Below the pieces are notes generated by a model that saw nothing but the letters and a program-made list of their open reading frames with translations, did no database searches and was not told the DNA's origin. Both the position numbers and the translations under genes were made by a program. From an uncultured Shewanella sp. (lineage in GTDB: Bacteria; Pseudomonadota; Gammaproteobacteria; Enterobacterales; Shewanellaceae), in the NCBI GenBank assembly GCA_947503555.1, contig CANNEE010000010.1, positions 62,001 through 126,000 on the forward strand: a DNA stretch of 64,000 nucleotides. Reading direction: 5' to 3'. Numbering within the stretch: position 1 is the stretch's first letter; every line of letters starts with the position of its first letter. This document shows positions 18,884-26,559 of this stretch, piece after piece.

Positions 18884-19452
18884 TGAAAGTGTTGTGGTTG
18901 CTGCTGGCTCTCATGTTAACAGCCTGCTCAAGTGCACCAGTTAAAGTGCAATATTATTTGCTGGATGAGGTGTCGTCAGAAATGACTCAGACTGACGCGT
19001 CGCCGCAAACCAAGATGACGGTGAGTCTAGATAAACTGAGATTAGCTAAGTATCTGCGGCAGAATAAGCTGACGATACTGGATGGTAATCAGCTCTATTT
19101 TGCCAATCAACATCTATGGGCTGAAAAGCTTGAGCAGGGCTTAGCCCATGCTCTAGCTGCCGACTTAGCTGCGCAATCGGCTATTAGTTTGCTTCAGCAG
19201 AACGATCCTGGTTTTGAGCAGGCAGCATTAAGCGTGCAATTAAAAATTGATCATCTGGCTGCAACCCAAGATGGAAGGGTGATCCTGCAAGGACAGTTTT
19301 GGTTAGTGAAAGATAAACAGGTTTTGGCTGCAGAAGCCTTTAACTTTGCGAGTGAGCTGCAAACTTCGGGTTTTGGCCATTCGGTGAAACAGCAACGTTT
19401 GCTTGTTAAGCAACTTGCTAAGCAGCTTCAGCGCTCAATAGAGCGTCTTTAA
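18880..19452 (+). CDS. pqiC: PqiC lipoprotein (DUF330, ABC-type transport auxiliary family)
   Basis: Outer-membrane lipoprotein of 190 residues that caps the PqiB needle. Signal peptide with lipobox LTAC (residues about 13-16, MLTACSS). The body has the family's N-terminal YYLLD and central LWAEKLEQGLAHALAADL. It starts within the last codons of pqiB (ATGA overlap), preceded by GGAGAGAAAA, so translation is coupled. An intrinsic terminator follows, ending the pqiABC unit. Confidence 0.92.
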   Translation: MMKVLWLLLALMLTACSSAPVKVQYYLLDEVSSEMTQTDASPQTKMTVSLDKLRLAKYLRQNKLTILDGNQLYFANQHLWAEKLEQGLAHALAADLAAQSAISLLQQNDPGFEQAALSVQLKIDHLAATQDGRVILQGQFWLVKDKQVLAAEAFNFASELQTSGFGHSVKQQRLLVKQLAKQLQRSIERL

Positions 19453-19488
19453 CATAGAGAGCCATAGCAAGCGTTTAACATAGTAAGT

Positions 19489-19516
19489 AAAGCCACAATG
19501 GTTTGTGGCTTTTTTT
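19489..19516 (+). terminator. Intrinsic terminator of pqiABC
   Basis: Stem AAAGCCACAA / TTGTGGCTTT with a 4-nt loop and a following T-run (TTTTTTT), 35-40 nt after the pqiC stop. It may also serve the convergent LysR gene. Confidence 0.88.
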
Positions 19517-19533
19517 CTTTATCCTTCAGATGA

Positions 19534-20454
19534 TTAGCATCCTCCCCAAGTGCTAAGTTTAGGCTCACCATCGATAGTCAGTTTTTCGCTCATATATTGA
19601 ATAAAGCGCTTTGCCGCCAGACTCACAAAGCGTGTCGAAGGGTAAACTAGTAAGCAGGTACCGCGATAGGGATCAAGCTGATCAAATAGTGGGACTAATT
19701 CACCCGCATCAACTTGTTTTTGACACATGGCAATAGGTAAAAAAGCGATGGCCTTATGGCAAGTGGCCGCCAGTCTTCCGATTAACAGATCATTTGTAAC
19801 CACAGAACCTTCAACTTTTATCCTATTGTTATCATTGTCTAATGGTAGCTCGTCAAATTTGGCGCCATTGGGAAAGCGGTAGATGACAACATTGTAATCT
19901 TTCAACTCATCGGGAGATTTAGGGCTGCCTTCTCGTTTGAGAAATGTCGGGGAAGCATAGTAGGAAAGCTCGCTGGTAATCACAGGTTTGACAACCATAT
20001 CAAGCTCATCGAACGACTCTTCAATACGAAAGGCGACATCAATATTGTGCTTAACCATATCTAAAGGCTCACCAGTAGAGATGATCTCTACCGTGAGTTT
20101 GGGATGCAGCGTCATAAATTCAAAAATCAGCTGAGCGACTTCTGCGGTATCCGGAATCGGAAACATCTGTATTTTCAAATTACCGCTGAGCTCAGTTTCT
20201 GGTTCGGTGATTTCAATGATACTTTCGTTAAGATCGGCGATGATTTTTAAGGTCTTTTGATAGAAATGATTTCCAGCAGAAGTCAGTGTCATAGAGCGGC
20301 TCTGGCGATGGAATAGCTTGACACCTATCTCGTCTTCTAGGCCTTTGAGTTTACGGCTGACGGTAGACTTGGGAAGGTGCACTAAGTTAGCCGCTTCTAC
20401 TAAGCTGCCTGTTTCTACAATACGGTGAAATAGTGTGATGTCGTTAGTATTCAT
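19534..20454 (-). CDS. LysR-family transcriptional regulator of the second RND/PagL module
   Basis: Regulator of 306 residues, paralogous to the LysR protein of module 1 over its whole length (shared KSTxSRxxK in the recognition helix, SxEPLDM/I in the effector domain, FVSxAAxRFI near the end). ATG at 20454 is preceded by AGGGA and is preferred over a start 15 nt upstream. It is divergent from the second adaptor gene with a 242-bp gap that holds the imperfect inverted repeat TGAAA-N7-TTTCA near 20536-20552. The effector is unknown. Confidence 0.9.
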   Translation of the reverse strand: MNTNDITLFHRIVETGSLVEAANLVHLPKSTVSRKLKGLEDEIGVKLFHRQSRSMTLTSAGNHFYQKTLKIIADLNESIIEITEPETELSGNLKIQMFPIPDTAEVAQLIFEFMTLHPKLTVEIISTGEPLDMVKHNIDVAFRIEESFDELDMVVKPVITSELSYYASPTFLKREGSPKSPDELKDYNVVIYRFPNGAKFDELPLDNDNNRIKVEGSVVTNDLLIGRLAATCHKAIAFLPIAMCQKQVDAGELVPLFDQLDPYRGTCLLVYPSTRFVSLAAKRFIQYMSEKLTIDGEPKLSTWGGC

Positions 20455-20696
20455 TTTGTCCCTAAGCACTCACAGAACGGGTGAACTAGGAGTAGTCACT
20501 TTTCTTACTTTTGCTAGTGGAAATAGATTCATTTATTGAAACTGATGATTTCACATTATCCCATTTTTATCAACAGTAACACTTGGTATCTTATATCTCC
20601 TTTAAATATTATCAACTGAAATATTAGCGAGTGCTTATCTTGGGCCTCGACTAATAGTGCTTTTCAGATCAGTCTACAGTTTTGGAGTAATAAAGA

Positions 20697-21797
20697 ATGA
20701 GGCTAGCTCAAATAACCCTAGCTCGAACGGCTTTAGTGGCATCAGCCCTGAGCTTGACGTTAACAGGATGTTCGGAAGTTGAAAGCCAAGTCGAGCATAC
20801 CGTTGTCAGGCCTGTAAAGTTGATTGAGGTGGATGGTTTGACTCATTCGATTAAACGTAGTTTTCCTGCGCGTATTGAAGCCAATAAGCAAGCTGAGCTG
20901 GCATTTAGACTATCCGGTGAGTTGATTACTTTGCCATTGCTTGAAGGGCAGGAGGTGAAGCAAGGGGATGTGTTGGCCGAGCTTGATAATCGTGATGCCA
21001 AGAATAACCTGCTATTAAGGGAAGCGGACTTTGAGCTTGCCGATGCCGATTACCGCCGTAAAGCTGAGCTACTTAAAAAGACACTGATATCAAAAGCAGA
21101 GTTTGATACTGCTAAAGCCACCTTAAAGTCAGCCAAAGCAAATCTTGCTAGCGCCAAAGATCAGTTGAGTTATACCCAATTAGTGGCGCCATTTAGTGGG
21201 GTTGTGGCTAAGCGTATTATCGATAATTTTCAGACGGTACAAGCTGGACAAGCCATTTTAACACTCCAGCGTAACGACGTGGTCGATGTCACGATTCAAG
21301 TGCCAGAGTCTGTGGTGTTGGAAGTGGATAGCAAAGGTAAAACCGTTGCCGATTACAACCCTAGGGTGACCTTTAGTACTTATCCAGACTATGTATACCC
21401 TGTCACCTTTAAAGAGTTTTCAACCCAAGTAAGCCCAGGTACTCAATCCTATAAAGCCGCTTTTTTGTTGAGCCAGCCTAAAGAGTTCCAAGTTCTGCCT
21501 GGTATGAGCGCCGAACTTAGCCTTGATTTTTCATCAACCTCATCATCGTTAGGTTCGGTGGTTCTGCCAGCTTCAGCTATTAGTGTGAGCGATGCCAGTG
21601 GTGAAAGCCGAATTTGGCTATTTGATGACCAGACAGGCACAGTAAAACCTTCTAACGTCACCTTAGGCGAAGTGCGTACCCATGGAATCGAAGTGCTTTC
21701 TGGTATCGATCAAGGAGATAAGGTGGTTGCTGCTGGCGTTCAGCATCTGCATGACGGCATGCAGGTGAAGCCACTTAAGTGGGAGCGCGGAGTATAA
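20697..21797 (+). CDS. RND efflux periplasmic adaptor (membrane-fusion lipoprotein), module 2
   Basis: Adaptor lipoprotein of 366 residues (signal ending LTLTGC), parallel to the module 1 protein: SGELITLPLLEGQEVKQGDV for the first lipoyl half, the helical hairpin with the repeated pattern KSAKANLASAKDQLSYTQL, then LVAPFSGVVAKRIIDNFQTV. GGAG stands 8 nt before the ATG. The pump gene begins 4 nt after its stop. Similarity to the first module is high at protein level with many synonymous differences, pointing to an old duplication rather than a recent one. Confidence 0.92.
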   Translation: MRLAQITLARTALVASALSLTLTGCSEVESQVEHTVVRPVKLIEVDGLTHSIKRSFPARIEANKQAELAFRLSGELITLPLLEGQEVKQGDVLAELDNRDAKNNLLLREADFELADADYRRKAELLKKTLISKAEFDTAKATLKSAKANLASAKDQLSYTQLVAPFSGVVAKRIIDNFQTVQAGQAILTLQRNDVVDVTIQVPESVVLEVDSKGKTVADYNPRVTFSTYPDYVYPVTFKEFSTQVSPGTQSYKAAFLLSQPKEFQVLPGMSAELSLDFSSTSSSLGSVVLPASAISVSDASGESRIWLFDDQTGTVKPSNVTLGEVRTHGIEVLSGIDQGDKVVAAGVQHLHDGMQVKPLKWERGV

Positions 21798-21801
21798 ACC
21801 T

Positions 21802-24800
21802 ATGAATATCGCGGAATATAGTATCCAGCACAAAGTGGTTAGCTGGATGTTTGCTTTGCTGCTATTAGTCGGCGGAGCAGTGGCTTTTCTCGGACTTGGT
21901 CAGCTGGAGTTTCCAGAATTTACCATTAAGAATGCTCTGGTCATTACACCTTACCCTGGTGCCAGTGCTGAGCAAGTTGAAGAGGAAGTGACCCTTAAAT
22001 TAGAAGATGCTATTCAGCAGCTAGATGCTATTAAACATATCACCTCGATCAATAGTGCTGGTATGTCGCAAATCGAGATTGAGATTAAGGATCAATACGA
22101 TAAAGAAACCCTTCCTCAAGTTTGGGATGAAGTGCGTCGTAAGGTTAATGATAAGGTTGCCGAGCTTCCTCGAGGTGCGCTAGCGCCCCAGGTTATTGAT
22201 GATTTTGGTGACGTATTCGGTATTTTGCTTAATATTTCGGGTGAAGGTTACACCTATAGAGAATTGCAAAACTATGCTGATTTTCTACGACGAGAGTTAG
22301 TGCTAGTACCTGGCATTAAAAAGGTGTCAGTGGTGGGTATGGTGCCAGATCAAGTGGTGGTGGAGATCTCTCAGCAAAAGCTATCTGCGCTGGGCTTAGA
22401 TCAAAACTATATCTACAACCTGATCACCAGCCAGAATGTGGTATCTAATGCTGGCAGCATTCTTGTGGGCGATAACCGTATTCGTATTCACCCAACGGGC
22501 GAGTTCCAAAGTGTTGCTGAAATGGAGCGACTGTTGGTGAGTGCGCCTGGCAGCGGCGATCTTATCTATCTTGGTGATATTGCCAAGGTGTATAAATCCT
22601 TAAGTGAAACACCATCGACCCTTTATCACGCCAATGGCAAGCCAGCTATTTCTATGGGGATCTCCTTTGGTAAAGGCGTTAACGTGGTGGACGTTGGAGC
22701 CCAGATTGAGCAGCGAATGCTTGAGCTTGAAGAGCATAGACCACTAGGTGTACAGCTAGAGACTGTCTACAACCAGAGCAAGATGGTGGATGATACGATT
22801 CAAGGTTTCTTAATCAACCTTGCTGAATCTATCGGCATCGTGATTGTGGTGTTACTGGTGTTCATGGGAGTGCGTTCTGGGCTATTGATGGGATTAGTGC
22901 TACTACTGACCATTTTCGGTACCTTTATCGTGATGAATGTACTGGGTATTCAACTGCAAATTATCTCCCTTGGTGCCTTGATTATTGCGCTTGGTATGCT
23001 GGTGGATAACGCCATTGTTGTTACTGAAGGCATACTCATAGCACTCAAGCGTGGTCAAACTCGCCTACAGGCGGCAAAAGCTGTGGTTCAGCAAACACAA
23101 TGGCCATTACTCGGTGCCACTGTTATCGCTATTATTGCCTTTGCGCCGATTGGTTTATCGGATACTGCGGCAGGTGAGTTTTGTATCTCACTGTTTAAGG
23201 TGTTACTAGTATCTCTGTTTATCAGCTGGATAACGGCGATGACCTTAACGCCATTTTTCTGTAATCTGCTGTTTAAAGATGGCATTAAGCAAAGTGAGCA
23301 AGAAGACGAAGTCGATCCCTATAAAGGCTGGTTCTTTACCTTGTACCGCAGTGTGCTTGAATTTGCTATCCGCTTTCGTGCAGTCACCTTAGTGCTAGTG
23401 ATTGCAGCCTTAGTCACTGCGGTGATGAACTTTGGCAATATTAAAAATGTATTTTTCCCACCTTCAAATACCCCAGTGTTTTTTGTTGACGTATGGATGC
23501 CTGAAGGCACAGATATTCTGGCGACAGAGGAGTTTGTTGCCCAGCTAGAGAATGATCTATTAAAGGCAAGTGAAAGCCGCAATTTAGGTTTAGTGTCGCT
23601 GACCTCTGTGATTGGTCAGGGGATGCAAAGATTTGTGTTGCCCTATGTGCCAGAAAAGGGTTACGCAGCCTATGCTCAGCTGATGATTGAGATGGAAACC
23701 CTTGATGCGATTGATCAGAATTTACCTAAGCTGCAAAGGTATCTGCGCGAGCATTATTCTGATGCACAATTTAGGCTTAAGCGCTTAGAAAATGGCCCTT
23801 CGCCAGCAGCGAAAATTGAGGCGAGATTCTACGGTGACGATCCTAAGGTATTACGTCAATTAGCTGCTCAAGCAGAAGCGATTTTTAACGCAGAACCCAC
23901 TGCAGACAATGTGCGTCACAACTGGCGTAATAAGGTGAATCTTATTCGTCCAAACCTGTCGGAAGCGAAAGCGCGGGAAGTGGGGATCAGTAAACAAGAT
24001 ATCGACAACGCACTATTGATTAACTTTAGTGGTAAAACAGTTGGCACTTATCGTGAAACCAGTCATTTACTGCCGATTGTTGCTAGAGCACCTGCCGAGG
24101 AGCGCTTAGATGCCGATAGTATGTGGAAACTGCAGGTATGGAGTACTAAGTCCAGTGCCTTTGTGCCTATGGGGCAGCTAGTTTCTGGTTTTGATACCCA
24201 GTGGGAAGATCCACTTATTATCAGGCGTGACCGTAAACGTATGATAGCCGTGTTAGCCGATCCTGAAATTGCCAGTGATGAAACGGCAGACTCAGTTTGG
24301 CGTAAAGTCAAAGCCGATGTAGAAGCGATACCTTTACCCCATGGCTACGAGTTGGAGTGGGGTGGTGAGTATGAAACCTCGACCGAGGCACAGACTTCGA
24401 TATTTGGCTCTTTGCCTATGGGCTATTTAGTGATGTTCCTTATCACTGTGCTGCTATTTAACTCGGTGCGTCAGCCTTTGGTTATCTGGTTTACTGTGCC
24501 ATTAGCCCTTATCGGTATGGTGACAGGCTTACTACTGTTTGACGCACCATTTAGCTTTATGGCGCTGTTAGGCTTGTTGAGCCTGACGGGGATGGTGATT
24601 AAAAATGGTATTGTGTTGGTCGATCAAATAAACGTCGAGCTCTCTTCAGGTAAGCAGCCCTATTATGCTGTGGTGGACTCAGCTGTCAGTCGTGTGCGCC
24701 CTGTGTTTATGGCGGCAATTACCACCATGCTAGGTATGTTACCTCTGATTAACGATGCCTTCTTTAGCTCTATGGCGATTACCATCATCTTTGGATTAGG

Positions 24801-24918
24801 TTTTGCGTCTTTGCTGACCTTAATCGTGCTGCCCGTGGCCTATACCATTATTTTTGGCATTAAGTATCAAACTGATGAGAATGACTCAGTCACATTATCG
24901 CCAAGTGTGACGGCTTAA
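21802..24918 (+). CDS. RND efflux transporter permease, module 2
   Basis: Inner-membrane proton-coupled exporter of 1038 residues, paralogous to the pump at 12197. The N-terminal helix (VVSWMFALLLLVGGAVAFLG), helix 4 motif LVDNAIVV (one classical Asp replaced by Asn, as in the paralogue) and helix 10 motif MVIKNGIVLVDQ are present. It is 14 residues longer at the C-terminus (DENDSVTLSPSVTA). A strong terminator hairpin follows, so the next gene is not simply part of the same transcript. Confidence 0.93.
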   Translation: MNIAEYSIQHKVVSWMFALLLLVGGAVAFLGLGQLEFPEFTIKNALVITPYPGASAEQVEEEVTLKLEDAIQQLDAIKHITSINSAGMSQIEIEIKDQYDKETLPQVWDEVRRKVNDKVAELPRGALAPQVIDDFGDVFGILLNISGEGYTYRELQNYADFLRRELVLVPGIKKVSVVGMVPDQVVVEISQQKLSALGLDQNYIYNLITSQNVVSNAGSILVGDNRIRIHPTGEFQSVAEMERLLVSAPGSGDLIYLGDIAKVYKSLSETPSTLYHANGKPAISMGISFGKGVNVVDVGAQIEQRMLELEEHRPLGVQLETVYNQSKMVDDTIQGFLINLAESIGIVIVVLLVFMGVRSGLLMGLVLLLTIFGTFIVMNVLGIQLQIISLGALIIALGMLVDNAIVVTEGILIALKRGQTRLQAAKAVVQQTQWPLLGATVIAIIAFAPIGLSDTAAGEFCISLFKVLLVSLFISWITAMTLTPFFCNLLFKDGIKQSEQEDEVDPYKGWFFTLYRSVLEFAIRFRAVTLVLVIAALVTAVMNFGNIKNVFFPPSNTPVFFVDVWMPEGTDILATEEFVAQLENDLLKASESRNLGLVSLTSVIGQGMQRFVLPYVPEKGYAAYAQLMIEMETLDAIDQNLPKLQRYLREHYSDAQFRLKRLENGPSPAAKIEARFYGDDPKVLRQLAAQAEAIFNAEPTADNVRHNWRNKVNLIRPNLSEAKAREVGISKQDIDNALLINFSGKTVGTYRETSHLLPIVARAPAEERLDADSMWKLQVWSTKSSAFVPMGQLVSGFDTQWEDPLIIRRDRKRMIAVLADPEIASDETADSVWRKVKADVEAIPLPHGYELEWGGEYETSTEAQTSIFGSLPMGYLVMFLITVLLFNSVRQPLVIWFTVPLALIGMVTGLLLFDAPFSFMALLGLLSLTGMVIKNGIVLVDQINVELSSGKQPYYAVVDSAVSRVRPVFMAAITTMLGMLPLINDAFFSSMAITIIFGLGFASLLTLIVLPVAYTIIFGIKYQTDENDSVTLSPSVTA

Positions 24919-24925
24919 TTCAATT

Positions 24926-24973
24926 GGGGCTCGCTTCTTTCTAGCAAATGCTGCAAAGAGTGAGCCCTTTTCT
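24926..24973 (+). terminator. Probable intrinsic terminator after RND pump 2
   Basis: GGGCTCGCTTCTTT (24927-24940) pairs with AAAGAGTGAGCCC (24955-24967), followed by TTTTCTAT. The stem has a G-T pair and one mismatch. It lies between the second pump and the second PagL-like gene, so that gene may need its own promoter or read-through. Confidence 0.65.
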
Positions 24974-25005
24974 ATCTGAATTCTTTAATATTTTGAGCAA
25001 GCTGT

Positions 25006-25542
25006 ATGTATAAATTCATCAGTATCAGGCTGTTGCTGATTTATTTTTGTTTATCAGTGCCTTTTCAAGCTTTATCCTCGACTCAACCCACAAAAGAGCA
25101 AGTGTCATCGGCATACGATGCATGGGTTAATGACAGTATTGCCAGCCTTGGGGTGAATACTTGGGGCATAGTTGATAATGAGCAAGAGATTACTGGGACT
25201 ATCAATTTCTCATTTGCGCCAATTAGTCAGTTCTACGATTTAAGGCCAACACTGTTTATCAATATTGGTGATGACAGTGATGGCTATTACTCACTGGGGT
25301 TGAGTCGTCATTTTGGTTTAACTTCACGCTGGTCCCTAGGGTTAGGGTTTCAGGCTGGCTATTTAAAGAATGTAGAAAGTTTAGGTTATGAGGTGGAATT
25401 CTATTCTAGAGTATTCCTCATATATCATTTGGCTGCTGATAGCGGGTTAAAGCTAGAAGTAGGGCATATCTCAAATGCTGGCTTTGGTGAGCTTAACCCC
25501 GGCTCTGAAAATATTGGACTAAGTTATAGCCACTACTTTTAA
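25006..25542 (+). CDS. pagL: PagL-like lipid A 3-O-deacylase, module 2
   Basis: Second predicted outer-membrane lipid A deacylase (178 residues). Signal peptide LLLIYFCLSVPFQALSS. The catalytic motif HISNAGFGELNPGSE again has His, Ser (+2) and Glu (+14). The C-terminus ends in alternating aromatics (LSYSHYF). It resembles the module 1 enzyme most in the C-terminal half (SLGYEVEFYSRVFL versus LGSDLEFYSRGIL) and has about 20 more residues after the signal peptide. It lies 87 bp after the pump, behind a terminator-like hairpin. Confidence 0.85.
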   Translation: MYKFISIRLLLIYFCLSVPFQALSSTQPTKEQVSSAYDAWVNDSIASLGVNTWGIVDNEQEITGTINFSFAPISQFYDLRPTLFINIGDDSDGYYSLGLSRHFGLTSRWSLGLGFQAGYLKNVESLGYEVEFYSRVFLIYHLAADSGLKLEVGHISNAGFGELNPGSENIGLSYSHYF

Positions 25543-25597
25543 CCGCTTTTAACTGGGCAAGTTTTTGAGTTTGGACATTTGCTTGCCAGCGTACCTG

Positions 25598-25664
25598 TTC
25601 GCTTCCCGGCGTCGCCGATCTGCTATCTTGACCTTTATGCAAGGGGAATAGATTAAAGATCGGC
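25598..25664. repeat. REP-like element copy 2
   Basis: The block TTCGCTTCCCGGCGT-GCCGATCTG recurs (25598-25622) with the arm GCCGATCT (25614-25621) able to pair with AGATCGGC (25657-25664). It shares about 23 of 25 bases with copy 1 at 15374-15398; the loop sequence is unrelated. It lies between the PagL2 gene and rraB. Confidence 0.6.
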
Positions 25665-25733
25665 TATTTCATTTTACTTAGGCGTTACTAGTGCTATTCT
25701 CCTCGCCATTATTAATCGAATAGGGAGTGATGC

Positions 25734-26102
25734 ATGCAAATTACTCGTGAAATGTTAGAAGAGTTTTTCCAAAACACCCGAGAGTTTAATCAAGGGGGAG
25801 AGGCTAAGTTTGATATCGATAGTGAATGCCGCTGGTCTTATTTTTTTGCCGATACCAGTGAGCGCAAGTTGACTGACTTAGGGAGCTATTTGGAAAGTGA
25901 AGGCTACGAGCCGATTGGGTTTATTGAACCTGCACCCGATGATGACGATCCAGATATTATCTTTTTAAGGGTTGATAAAGTAGAAACCCATACTGTTGAT
26001 AGCTTAGATAAGCGTAACCAAGCTTTTTATGCCTTGGCTGAAAAGTATGATTTAGTCCAGTATGACGGTATGGATGTAAGCGAAATAGACAGCATCATCT
26101 AA
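25734..26102 (+). CDS. rraB: RraB-like ribonuclease E regulator
   Basis: Acidic cytoplasmic protein of 122 residues similar to RraB, which binds RNase E and inhibits its action on selected RNAs. Features are an acidic central segment (EPAPDDDDPD) and the C-terminal ALAEKYDLVQYDGMDV, corresponding to the family's AEKFDVEYDGW region. ATG at 25734 is preceded by AGGGAG at 6 nt. It is somewhat shorter than E. coli RraB (138), lacking the acidic C-terminal tail. It stands alone, with no partner gene beside it. Confidence 0.8.
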   Translation: MQITREMLEEFFQNTREFNQGGEAKFDIDSECRWSYFFADTSERKLTDLGSYLESEGYEPIGFIEPAPDDDDPDIIFLRVDKVETHTVDSLDKRNQAFYALAEKYDLVQYDGMDVSEIDSII

Positions 26103-26114
26103 TATTTTGTAGTA

Positions 26115-26129
26115 AGAACACAGTGTTCT
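26115..26129. repeat. Perfect 15-bp palindrome after rraB
   Basis: AGAACAC-A-GTGTTCT, 12 nt after the rraB stop. There is no T-run, so it is either a weak transcript-end hairpin or a protein-binding site. Confidence 0.4.
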
Positions 26130-26268
26130 ATGAAATATTCATATGAGCCTAGATAGAATTAACTATTCGTTTATTCAGTACGTTATTTAGTGGCGCAGAC
26201 TTTGAGTTAATTTATTAATCTGTGTCACTTATTTCAAAATTTTCATCTTCCTTTGCGGTAAACAGATG

Positions 26269-26294
26269 GTTGCAAGTGTTGCAACAAGGTTGCA
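26269..26294. promoter_or_regulatory. GTTGCA cluster upstream of the chemoreceptor gene
   Basis: GTTGCA occurs three times within 26 nt (26269, 26278, 26289); TTGCAA-GTG-TTGCAA and TGCAA-CAAGG-TTGCA are embedded repeats. It lies in the 457-bp gap 26103-26559, which otherwise holds AT-rich DNA and no supported gene. It may be a regulator binding site for the chemoreceptor gene; function is inferred. Confidence 0.35.
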
Positions 26295-26559
26295 GTGCTG
26301 TTTTTGTTTATCCTTTTTTATAGCAAGTCGTTCAACTATCGATTTTTTATCGCCTATACCAAGCCCTAAATTGTGATGTCGCTCCTGTTCTTTGTTGGGG
26401 GTTGCTTGCTTTGGTTGGGGTTTTTGATTTAACCATGATGCTAATCCTGTTTTGCGAGGAAAAAACCTAAGTTAATCAATAATGCTGCTTATAATCCAAT
26501 TGAAACAAAAACTAACAATTTAGCCTACTAAAATTACAGCCTATAAACAGGAGCCTTCT

